DNA of 64,000 bases, taken from assembly GCA_964425195.1 (NCBI GenBank), contig CAYRLG010000001.1:124001-188000 (forward strand), read 5' to 3'. How positions within the stretch are numbered: the first letter of the stretch is position 1; each line of letters starts with the position of its first letter. The notes beneath the pieces were generated by a model. That model had not been told where the DNA came from, ran no database searches, and worked only from the letters and a program-made list of their open reading frames with translations. Source of the DNA: Desulfamplus sp964425195 (lineage in GTDB: Bacteria > Desulfobacterota > Desulfobacteria > Desulfobacterales > Desulfobacteraceae). Below, one piece after another: positions 34,481 to 42,604 of this stretch. The position numbers were made by a program, and so were the translations under genes.

Positions 34481-35567
34481 TTTTCGATTTGCCTTACCCC
34501 TCTGTCCAATTTTTTATTGTTTAATCATACTATTTTGTTATTTTCCAACCTCTGGTAGATGTTCATCTAATAACGAGACTCACACTTTAATAATCAACTC
34601 AGATATGCAGTATAGCTATGCTCTTAAACTATTTGACAATAAAGATTTTCCAACTGCTATTGTTGAGTTTAACAGGTTTACCCACTTTTTCCCTGATGAT
34701 AAAAGGGTAAAAGAGGCACTACTAAAAAAGGGGATTTCTCTATTTCATACAAAAAGATATCAAGAGGCATCTACAGTTTTTAATAGCTTATCTGCACCTC
34801 TGTTTGATTCTCTCACAAATAGTAGCTCTGAAACTCTCTATATTAAAAACAATTCGATCCACCTCAATTCAATTGAATACAACTCAGTAGCTATTGAGTC
34901 TATTTTTATGTTAAGCAGAACTTTTCTTGCCATGAAACGTCATTCACCAGCAGAGATGGTTCTTCAAGATTTTCTCCTATTAAACGATGACCCATCAACA
35001 GAAGATAGGATACTTTACTGCCTTGTTTTAATATATATTAAAAAATCTGTTGATAATAGCATATCAAATGATAAAGCTTTATCATCTATAGCTAAAGCTA
35101 TTGAATATATAGATAAAATGACCATCTCAGGCAAAGAGAATTATAAAGCAGAGGCTATTAGAGAGCAATTATTAGAGACTCTTGAGGTTATGAATCAGAA
35201 ACAAAAAAGCCCTATAACTGCTGCTATTGCGTCCATTATTCCGGGTGGTGGTTTTGCATATTGCAATAGATATCAAGACGCTATTGTAGCATTTTTGCTT
35301 AATAGTGCATTTATACTTGCAGCAGTTGAATCATTTGAAGATGGTAATGACGCTTTGGGGGGATTAATTGCATTTATTGGGTCTGGATTCTATGGAGGAA
35401 GTATTTACGGCGGGATTTCAAGTGCTCATAAATATAATAGAAAAATAATCAGAGACAGTATGAATACTGTCTCTGATATGTACAACAGTGAGGATATAAA
35501 TTTACATGGACAAAAAAAGAGTAGTGGTCATAAAATACCACTACTCTCCATAAAAATTCCGTTTTAA
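34458..35567 (+). CDS. TPR protein with C-terminal glycine-rich membrane domain (DUF5683-like)
   Basis: About 370 residues. A hydrophobic N-terminal segment, IFYCLIILFCYF, acts as a signal or anchor. It is followed by TPR-like repeats (YALKLFDNKDFPTAIVEF, then KGISLFHTKRYQEASTVF) resembling BamD-type periplasmic TPR proteins. The C-terminal 100 residues contain SIIPGGGFAYCNRYQDAIVA and two hydrophobic stretches, GFYGGSIYGGISSAHKYN among them, a pattern I associate with DUF5683. Starts at 34458 or 34464 both overlap the YidD paralogue. The pair probably acts together in the envelope; the function is not known. Confidence 0.68.
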   Translation: MVMICQNDFRFALPLCPIFYCLIILFCYFPTSGRCSSNNETHTLIINSDMQYSYALKLFDNKDFPTAIVEFNRFTHFFPDDKRVKEALLKKGISLFHTKRYQEASTVFNSLSAPLFDSLTNSSSETLYIKNNSIHLNSIEYNSVAIESIFMLSRTFLAMKRHSPAEMVLQDFLLLNDDPSTEDRILYCLVLIYIKKSVDNSISNDKALSSIAKAIEYIDKMTISGKENYKAEAIREQLLETLEVMNQKQKSPITAAIASIIPGGGFAYCNRYQDAIVAFLLNSAFILAAVESFEDGNDALGGLIAFIGSGFYGGSIYGGISSAHKYNRKIIRDSMNTVSDMYNSEDINLHGQKKSSGHKIPLLSIKIPF

Positions 35568-35607
35568 TTTTTATATAAAAAATTTAAAATAGTTCTTTAT
35601 AATACCT

Positions 35608-37392
35608 TTATAAGCCTTTACTCTTAAAAAAGGGGACATATTTCATATCGCACTTCATTATATGATCTTTAAGCCATTGTGTTAAAAAATTCATAAGATC
35701 GACTGATAGTGATGCTTTTCCAGATTTAAAATCCTTCTGGAATTCTACAACTGTTGAGACAAGTTTTTCATGAATTTTCTTATGTTCATTATATTCAGGA
35801 TATTGATACTGCTTGAATAACTTCTCCTCATGTCCAAAGTGATATACAGTATATTTTGCAAGCTCATCAAGTATTTTGCCTGACTGTTGTATGCCTACTT
35901 TTAGCTTCATAGCCCTATGTAAAGCGTTAACCATTCTTACAAGCTCTTTATGTTGAACATCAATCTGGTCAATTCCTGTAGCAAGTTTTGGTCCCCACGT
36001 AATGAGATCAAATACCTTTTGCCCACTCTCTTTTTCAGTTCTAACATTATCAGTTGAAGATTTTACACCAACAGCTACTGATTTAAGCTCCACAGTTTCG
36101 GATCCCAATCCAACATTTACTGATTTCATAGCATTAGTAATATTTTTAGATTTAGCAGTGTCAAGATGTTCAGTTGAAACTTTAAATACACTTATCATAT
36201 CTCTTAACTTATACGATAATTCAGAGAGATCCTTTGCACTTATATTCATCTGTCCACTTTTTTGAGACATCGTCTCTGATACATTGTGAACTACGTGAAT
36301 ATCTTTTGCAATCTCAACAGAGACTTCAGATGTCTGTGCAACATTCTCATTAACCTCAGCAATTCCCATTGATGCCTGCTGAATATTGTCTGAAACCTCG
36401 TTAGCTGCGGCAGACTGCTCCTCTATAGCTGCTGCAATTGCTGCTACAATATCATTTACTTCAACAATCACCTCAGAGATATTGCCAACTTCAGATACTG
36501 TTTCATCAGTTGAACTCTGAATACCTACTACTTTATTCCTTATATCGTGTGTAGCATTTGTAGTTTGATTAGCTAACTCCTTGATCTCATTTGCAACTAC
36601 TGCAAAACCTTTGCCGGCTTCACCAGCTCGTGCCGCTTCAATTGTAGCATTAAGAGCAAGCAGGTTTGTTTGTGCTGCTATTTCCGTAATAACCTCTGTA
36701 ATTTTAGATATCTCTCTTGCAGCCTCTCCAAGTAACGTAACTTTTTGTGATGCGGTCTCAACGTTTGATGCTGCCTTTTCAGATATTACTCTGGCTCTTG
36801 AGCAACTCTTTGCAACTTCATTAAGCGTTGATTTCATTTCACTTGCTGATGTTGCAACAATACTTAAATTGGTAGAAGACTCTTCACTTGCAGCAGCAAC
36901 AGAACCCATATTTGCACTCATCTCTTCAGAAGCTGCTGCAACTGTATTTGCCCTCATTGAGAGATCTTCAGAATCTTCTGACATCTGCTCTGCAACTGAT
37001 AACACTTCAGAAGCAGCCGCAGTTACAGTCTGTGCATTTTGACTTATATCTACAATTATATTATTCATTCTCGCTATAAATGCGTTGAACCCAGATGCAA
37101 GCTGACCAATTTCATCTGTTCTACTAATATTAAGCCGTCTGGTTAAATCTCCCTCTACTTGGGCAGTATCTTTAAGAGCGTAAGATATCTCTTTTATGGG
37201 ATCTAATATTGTAAGTTGTATCATAATAGCTGTAGCAGAGACTATTATGATGCCGAAGATAAAAGTTGAAATAATAAATGAAATTTTAGTCTGTAAGTCA
37301 AAAATGGCAAACCCTACAAGCAGCAGAACTATTATAAAAATTTGTATGGTAACTATTTTAATTATAAGGTTCTTTTTGATAAATGAAAACAT
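35608..37392 (-). CDS. Chemoreceptor with C-terminal haemerythrin domain (DcrH-like)
   Basis: A 594-residue fusion. Two closely spaced membrane segments (about 9-27 and 37-60) leave no room for a periplasmic sensor. A HAMP domain (PIKEISYALKDT, GDLTRRL) and an MCP signalling domain (tip EIAAQTNLLALNATIEAARA) follow. The last 135 residues are a bacteriohaemerythrin domain with all expected diiron ligands: IDVQHKEL, YHFGHEEKL, EHKKIHEKL and DHIMKCD. Such domains bind O2, as in Desulfovibrio DcrH, so this is a probable cytoplasmic oxygen or redox taxis receptor. AAGGAG precedes the ATG at 37392. It is a monocistronic unit, away from the main che cluster. Confidence 0.94.
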   Translation of the reverse strand: MFSFIKKNLIIKIVTIQIFIIVLLLVGFAIFDLQTKISFIISTFIFGIIIVSATAIMIQLTILDPIKEISYALKDTAQVEGDLTRRLNISRTDEIGQLASGFNAFIARMNNIIVDISQNAQTVTAAASEVLSVAEQMSEDSEDLSMRANTVAAASEEMSANMGSVAAASEESSTNLSIVATSASEMKSTLNEVAKSCSRARVISEKAASNVETASQKVTLLGEAAREISKITEVITEIAAQTNLLALNATIEAARAGEAGKGFAVVANEIKELANQTTNATHDIRNKVVGIQSSTDETVSEVGNISEVIVEVNDIVAAIAAAIEEQSAAANEVSDNIQQASMGIAEVNENVAQTSEVSVEIAKDIHVVHNVSETMSQKSGQMNISAKDLSELSYKLRDMISVFKVSTEHLDTAKSKNITNAMKSVNVGLGSETVELKSVAVGVKSSTDNVRTEKESGQKVFDLITWGPKLATGIDQIDVQHKELVRMVNALHRAMKLKVGIQQSGKILDELAKYTVYHFGHEEKLFKQYQYPEYNEHKKIHEKLVSTVVEFQKDFKSGKASLSVDLMNFLTQWLKDHIMKCDMKYVPFFKSKGL

Positions 37393-37602
37393 CTTGCTCT
37401 CTCCTTGGAAATAGACATAAAAAGGTAATTCTTAAGTTTTAAGTACGTTGGTATTTCATTATTCTATTTGAATCTCATTGCATTTCATTTTATTTGCATC
37501 TAAAACACTCATATTTTGTGTTTGTCAATATTTCTTTATCAATAAATAACAACAATTAAAATGGGTTAATTAGTATCTACTATAAGGAGAGTTAATTAAA
37601 CA

Positions 37603-37983
37603 ATGAACTTCTGGCAGGATCATTCATTAGAGTATCTTGAGATGGCATTTAGTTACGATCGTATGGAGAGGATTGAAAATCCTAATGGATATGGAATCAG
37701 AACTGGAGAGTGCGGAGATACTGTAGAGTTTTTTATTATGGCAAAAGATGGTATAGTTGACTATATCTCATATTACATTAATGGATGTAAAAACACTAAT
37801 GCCTGTGCTAATACAGTCGTAAAAATGGCAGAAAAAAAGAGAATAGATGATTTATGGGATGAGATTACGCCTGAGGCTGTTGCTACATACCTTAAAACAT
37901 TGCCATCTGATGAGATTCACTGTTCTGAACTTGCAGTGGGAGCTTTTTATTTAGCATTAAAAAGTTTAGAGAAGAGAGACTAA
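37603..37983 (+). CDS. NifU/IscU-like iron-sulfur cluster scaffold
   Basis: A 126-residue protein with the IscU/NifU-N fold. The three ligand cysteines are in GECGDTVEFF, NGCKNTNACAN and EIHCSELAV, with aspartate after the first as in the family. It would assemble Fe-S clusters for transfer to apoproteins. AAGGAG lies about 13 bases before the ATG. No cysteine desulfurase is adjacent, so it is an orphan or specialised scaffold. A J-domain protein starts 80 bp downstream, which recalls the IscU/HscB pairing. Confidence 0.85.
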   Translation: MNFWQDHSLEYLEMAFSYDRMERIENPNGYGIRTGECGDTVEFFIMAKDGIVDYISYYINGCKNTNACANTVVKMAEKKRIDDLWDEITPEAVATYLKTLPSDEIHCSELAVGAFYLALKSLEKRD

Positions 37984-38062
37984 ACAGATGTAAAATAATA
38001 ACTATTATGCAAACATAGTCACTTTAAGAAGCAAGGCATATAAGGATGAAAAGAGATATTTT

Positions 38063-38827
38063 ATGAACATTGCCACATCTTTTAAAATATTGGGTATTGT
38101 TGTCAAACCTGACATAGAGATCGAAGAGGTAAAAAGAGCGTACCGATTAATGGCAAAAAAGTTTCATCCTGACCATTTTCACCATAACCATATCCTAAAA
38201 CAACAGGCTGAGTCACGAATGAAAGAGATAAACCTTGCGTTCAAAACAGCCTGTGATTTTGTTAAAACTCTTCCAAAAGTTGAAAAGAAAAGAGATGGCG
38301 TTAGTACAAGTAAAAAAAGTGAGAAACCCGATGTACGTAATGAGAAAAACGATAAAAGTCAGAGAACTTTTTCAAATTTTTTTAAGTGGTGTAAAAACAT
38401 TATCTCGTCTAAAGAGATCGTATTAGAGTCAGATGACATCGTGATAAAAGAGAAGATAGTTGCCGCTCCATCCTCCATTAAATCATCGAATCCACAAGAG
38501 CAAAAAAGCTCTTCACCTAAAACGCCACATTTTTCTGCTACTAAAAATCGGAAAAATAGAAATAGCTCTCACTTTTATGGAGAGTGTAATTTTGACGAAT
38601 TTTTAAGAAAAAGCGAGGAGTCGTTCAAAGATAGAGATGAGGTGAGAAAAAAAACTTGCCATAAAGAGAATTTTGCAGATATGGAAAAAGAGAGAGCCTA
38701 CGCAAAGAGTGCGTTAAAGCCTGAAAACTCTCCTTTTAAATACGTTAAACGTAAAAAAAAATTTATCGATTCCTATGCTGGACCAGTTGAAAAAGTAGCA
38801 CCTATATCCAGTGTAAACAAAATTTAA
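38063..38827 (+). CDS. J-domain protein
   Basis: A 254-residue protein with an N-terminal J-domain (about residues 1-70): FKILGIVVKPDIEIEEVKRAYR, then the HPD tripeptide in KFHPDHFHHN, which stimulates Hsp70 ATPase activity. The rest is Lys/Ser-rich, probably disordered, with no zinc fingers or DnaJ C-terminal domain. A short conserved-looking patch, FYGECNFDEFLRKSEESF, occurs near residue 170. It follows the NifU-like gene and is convergent with the next gene, which also encodes a J-domain. Confidence 0.82.
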   Translation: MNIATSFKILGIVVKPDIEIEEVKRAYRLMAKKFHPDHFHHNHILKQQAESRMKEINLAFKTACDFVKTLPKVEKKRDGVSTSKKSEKPDVRNEKNDKSQRTFSNFFKWCKNIISSKEIVLESDDIVIKEKIVAAPSSIKSSNPQEQKSSSPKTPHFSATKNRKNRNSSHFYGECNFDEFLRKSEESFKDRDEVRKKTCHKENFADMEKERAYAKSALKPENSPFKYVKRKKKFIDSYAGPVEKVAPISSVNKI

Positions 38828-38877
38828 AACAATTTAATAAGTTGCACAACTCTCTTACACCTTGAAAAACAGATAAA

Positions 38878-39525
38878 TTAGCTCTTTATTAGAAGATTAT
38901 AAGCATCTTTAATTTCAATAAATTTTTTGTTTGCAAGCTGTTGAAGATCTTCTCCAAGATGGGCTACTCTGTCAGGATGATACTGTTTAACAGCTTTTCG
39001 ATAGGCAGCCTGAATCTCCTCTTTGCTGGCTTTTGTCGATACTCCAAGTATATAGTAGGCAGATTTTGTAGTATCTTTAAAAGGCTCTTCTTTTTTTAAA
39101 CTCGCCTCCCCCCCTACCCTTTTTTGATAATGGCTATTTTCTCTATTTTGTTCATTTGTCTCTCTGCTTGTAGAGTCAGCCTCTGTTGACTTTTTGTCTG
39201 AATAAGGTTGCTTGTCAGTTGCACCTTTTTGTGTAGATTTCTTAGCAAATCTGTCGTTGCTATTCTGGTTTGATTTTTGCTTTGAACCTGACGAACTTGA
39301 ATAGTGAAAATTTTTTGATGATTTACTGCGAAAAAATCCGCCCCTCTTTTTATAAAAAAGATCAGGTATTCGACCATACTTTATATAATACAAGATTATA
39401 CCAATCACAGCAGTATCATCAAACCATCCCAAATATGGGATAAAAAAATCAGGTATTATGTCAATTGGACTAATAAAATAGGCTGCTGCAATCAAACCTA
39501 AAAGTATTTTATTATAGGTAGTCAT
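38878..39525 (-). CDS. DUF1232 (YkvA-like) membrane protein with C-terminal J-domain
   Basis: A 215-residue protein. The N-terminal 50 residues match DUF1232/YkvA (AAYFISPIDIIPDFFIPYLGWFDD) with one or two membrane segments. A hydrophilic Ser/Lys/Gln-rich linker follows, then a J-domain (ILGVSTKASKEEIQAAYRKAV, QYHPDRV). It would recruit Hsp70 to the membrane; such fusions are known in proteobacteria but their clients are not. Its ATG overlaps the dapB stop codon (TAATG), so the two are translationally coupled although unrelated in role. Confidence 0.87.
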   Translation of the reverse strand: MTTYNKILLGLIAAAYFISPIDIIPDFFIPYLGWFDDTAVIGIILYYIKYGRIPDLFYKKRGGFFRSKSSKNFHYSSSSGSKQKSNQNSNDRFAKKSTQKGATDKQPYSDKKSTEADSTSRETNEQNRENSHYQKRVGGEASLKKEEPFKDTTKSAYYILGVSTKASKEEIQAAYRKAVKQYHPDRVAHLGEDLQQLANKKFIEIKDAYNLLIKS

Positions 39526-40376
39526 TAATTTCCTTTAAGTACATCAATCATGGTATAAATTTTCCCTTTTTTCTCACTCTTTACCTCGCTTTTCTCACTC
39601 TTGATTATGTTATGCAAAAAAAGTACCGCATCTATTGTCCCTTGAGCGTAAATATCTCTGCCATTAATGTTGTGGGTAAACTCAAACTTTGCTGTATTAT
39701 TGGCAGATGTCAAAGTATAGGTATGCCACGCATGTCCTGTAAGATACTCATCTGGAATATGCCACTCGTTTTTCTGAATTTTGGGGTCTCTTTCCATAAT
39801 AATCTCATCTTCTGAGAATGGGACGCCAAGTTTATTGTAGTATCTAACCATTGCTTTGGCAGTTCCGCTTGTGTCTGCCTTTCCACTTTGATGGCTCTCT
39901 CTAATTGTTAAGCTATATCCCTTGAAAAGATCAGGAAATGTCAGTGCTGCATACTCCATCATTGCCTGAAATCCAACAATCTGCTTTGCCATATTTGGAG
40001 CAATAACTGCTGATATTGAAGATGAAAGAACTGTTTTATTAAGAGCTTCTCTGTCTCCTCCTGTAGTTCCCATCACAAAAGGAATATTAAATCTTGTGTA
40101 AAAATCGGCATTGTTATTAACTGCTGTAGGGTGAGTAAAATCAACAATAATAATATTAGGGAAATCTTTTATAATCTCATAAATTATATTTTCCCTTTTG
40201 TCAGGTTTAATTAAGGTAATATTTAACTCCTTAATTTTATAGCTCTCTAAAGCAACTTCAGCTCCTGTCATAGAAAAAGGTATAAGTTTTAAACGGCTAT
40301 CCTCAGCAATATGAGACGCAATAATTGAGGCAACATTGCCTGGTATTCCATTTAACATAATATCAATAGGTTTCAT
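39525..40376 (-). CDS. dapB: 4-hydroxy-tetrahydrodipicolinate reductase, plant type
   Basis: DapB reduces hydroxy-tetrahydrodipicolinate with NAD(P)H in lysine and diaminopimelate synthesis. About 283 residues. The nucleotide-binding N-terminus is MLNGIPGNVASII, followed by VDFTHPTAV, MGTTGGDREAL, PNMAKQIVGFQ and ESHQSGKADTSGTAKAMV. The last motif is that of the plant-like branch rather than the E. coli type. The frame is open to 40400, but the ATG at 40376 (MKPIDI) gives the family N-terminus and has GGAG about 10 bases upstream. It lies 42 bp after the MurU-AmgK fusion gene. Confidence 0.87.
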   Translation of the reverse strand: MKPIDIMLNGIPGNVASIIASHIAEDSRLKLIPFSMTGAEVALESYKIKELNITLIKPDKRENIIYEIIKDFPNIIIVDFTHPTAVNNNADFYTRFNIPFVMGTTGGDREALNKTVLSSSISAVIAPNMAKQIVGFQAMMEYAALTFPDLFKGYSLTIRESHQSGKADTSGTAKAMVRYYNKLGVPFSEDEIIMERDPKIQKNEWHIPDEYLTGHAWHTYTLTSANNTAKFEFTHNINGRDIYAQGTIDAVLFLHNIIKSEKSEVKSEKKGKIYTMIDVLKGN

Positions 40377-40418
40377 CTTAAATAAGCTCCATATAATCAA
40401 ATGAGGTAGTATTGTAAC

Positions 40419-42449
40419 TTAAAGTTCAATTATTAGTTGATACAGTTTGGCTATTTTCTCTATATTCACAAAATTTATATTTTTCTTAATATTATCCACA
40501 GCTACAGGGATATACTGCTTGAAAGCTGTTTTGCCCTTATTCATTGATAGATTTGCAAAAGCTCCTAACATCTGCATGTTGCGTGTAAGAGCACAGTGAC
40601 GATAGCAATTTATAAATTTTTCGATATCATGTTCATAATTTAAAAATTTATGACTATAACAATCTTTATCAAGAACATCCTCACCCATAAGTTTTAGTTG
40701 ACGTTTAATCTCATCAAAAGAGTAATGTAAAAGTGCTTCTCTTATCTCATCTGCAAGGTTTACGTACGGATCAATAAGCAGTGAAGCGAGATCGTATTGG
40801 AATGGTCCCCTTCTTGCAGATTGAAAATCGATAAAGAAATAATTTTTATTTTTTACCATGATATTTCTTGACTGCATATCTCTGTGCATCAACCCTTCAA
40901 AAGCACCATCAAGAGCACTATTTGCAATCAACTCAAACTCATCACTAAGCTCATCAAACTTAACATCTAACTTTAGATAACCCTGAAGAAATGCCTCCAC
41001 AAAATAACGACACTCTTTTTCTAAAATCATATCTTTTGAATAGGAAACTGTCTGAAATGCCCAACTGCTATCAAATTGCTCAATACCTTTTATTGTAAAA
41101 TTTATAGCAAGTTTGCACACCTCTTTGTAACATTCAAGTATCTTAGCATTATTAGTATTATCTATATTTCTACTGCTTTTATCGGCTATATCTCTACTAT
41201 TACTCGTCTGACAATTTACAATTTTATTTACAATATCTTGAAGGTGAACATCTCCTAAATCTTCAAGTACCACCAACCCTGAAAATCTATCGTAGCCTTT
41301 AATAACTGGGACATTAACACCTTGCTTGTGAAGATGGTTACCAATCTTTATAAATGAGTCAATCTCTTCTGGTTTATTATTAGAAATAGAAATTTGCCTG
41401 TAATTAGTGCTGTCACAGCTCTGTTCATCATAGTTAGCAATTATATACTCCTTAGGATAAATACCGTGATCAGCAACAATAACAGAACTATACGAATTTA
41501 TTTCACAAATATCTAAATTATAAGCAATATCAGACTGCTCAGACAAGCTACAACGAAACCAATCTCTATCTGAACCATCTCCTGCAAGTCTTTGTATCAC
41601 AATTTTTTCTATTTTTGATATTGGGTTAGATGAAGGGCAATTATTTAAATGGTTAGCTACAGCAAATCTTATGGCTACATCTTTGTAAGTCTCAACAGTT
41701 CCAATATCTTGCCAAAAAATATCTTTGCAGACAAACGCCTTGATTAACTCTCCTTGTTTAGCAAGATGGGCATAGAGTTCGATACTACTAAAAGGTTCTC
41801 TCTTAAATTTATCACTGCTATTATAAATATGGTCAAATATTTCAGAAGAGAGAACCTGAACACCTGTAAATGCAAGTAGCCTACAGCTACTATAGCTATT
41901 TTCGTTCGATTTTAATGCAATGTTTTGAAAATTATTTGAAGTAGTTGGAGCAGCATAAAAGCCTTTTATAAATAAATTTTGATCAACATAAACCTTATTG
42001 TAAATAGGGTAATCGTGCAGTACAAGAGTTGCACAACATCTATTTAGGATGTTGCTACTATTTATCTTATTATGAAACTTCCAAACCATTTTAAGGTCTA
42101 TGTCAGAGACAATATCACTGTTTATAACTATAAAAGGTTCTCCAGCCATAAAATCTTGAACATTTCTTATTGCTCCACCAGTATCAAGAATAGTTGGCTC
42201 ATATATAGTAAAAATATTAGCCACATCAGATGAACAGCCCTCTTCTTTATATTGAGCAATAAATTTTTCAATTTGATGATAAAGATGATGTGTATTTATA
42301 ATGATATCTGTGCAGCCAGCCTCAATTAGCTGTTCTATGCACCGTTGTAACACAGTAACTCCATCTAAAGTAAACAGGGGTTTAGGTCTTACAGCAGTAT
42401 ATGGCAGAAGCCGTGTGCCAAATCCGGCGGCAAGTATTAACGCTTTCAT
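40419..42449 (-). CDS. MurU-AmgK fusion: sugar-1-P nucleotidyltransferase plus amino-sugar kinase
   Basis: A 676-residue two-domain protein. Residues 1 to about 250 are a nucleotidyltransferase (ILAAGFGTRLLPYTAVRPKPL; TGGAIRN; INSDIV) like MurU. Residues about 285-676 are an aminoglycoside-phosphotransferase-fold kinase (LVVLEDLGD; catalytic GLMHRDMQSRNIMV; FIDFQSARRGPFQYDLASLL) like AmgK. In Pseudomonas these are adjacent genes that convert MurNAc to UDP-MurNAc, by-passing de novo synthesis. Fusion suggests channelling of MurNAc-1-P. A Ser/Asn-rich insertion of about 30 residues interrupts the kinase lobe. AGGT precedes the ATG. It lies between plsB and dapB. Confidence 0.85.
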   Translation of the reverse strand: MKALILAAGFGTRLLPYTAVRPKPLFTLDGVTVLQRCIEQLIEAGCTDIIINTHHLYHQIEKFIAQYKEEGCSSDVANIFTIYEPTILDTGGAIRNVQDFMAGEPFIVINSDIVSDIDLKMVWKFHNKINSSNILNRCCATLVLHDYPIYNKVYVDQNLFIKGFYAAPTTSNNFQNIALKSNENSYSSCRLLAFTGVQVLSSEIFDHIYNSSDKFKREPFSSIELYAHLAKQGELIKAFVCKDIFWQDIGTVETYKDVAIRFAVANHLNNCPSSNPISKIEKIVIQRLAGDGSDRDWFRCSLSEQSDIAYNLDICEINSYSSVIVADHGIYPKEYIIANYDEQSCDSTNYRQISISNNKPEEIDSFIKIGNHLHKQGVNVPVIKGYDRFSGLVVLEDLGDVHLQDIVNKIVNCQTSNSRDIADKSSRNIDNTNNAKILECYKEVCKLAINFTIKGIEQFDSSWAFQTVSYSKDMILEKECRYFVEAFLQGYLKLDVKFDELSDEFELIANSALDGAFEGLMHRDMQSRNIMVKNKNYFFIDFQSARRGPFQYDLASLLIDPYVNLADEIREALLHYSFDEIKRQLKLMGEDVLDKDCYSHKFLNYEHDIEKFINCYRHCALTRNMQMLGAFANLSMNKGKTAFKQYIPVAVDNIKKNINFVNIEKIAKLYQLIIEL

Positions 42450-42604
42450 CTTTATTTACCTAATTATTTACCAATTATCTTTTTATGATCGTAAAATATA
42501 CTTTTCAAGCACATAAATTAAGTTTTACATAAACTATAGAGAGGTACGGTCGAGCCTATCTACTTAAATATAAAAGCTAAATTTATTGCCGTTCTGAGTA
42601 TAAT

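Noticed and set aside
35560..35595. A/T palindrome between the convergent DUF5683-like and MCP genes as bidirectional terminator
   Set aside because: The stem contains no G-C pairs, so stability would be low; not supported as a terminator.
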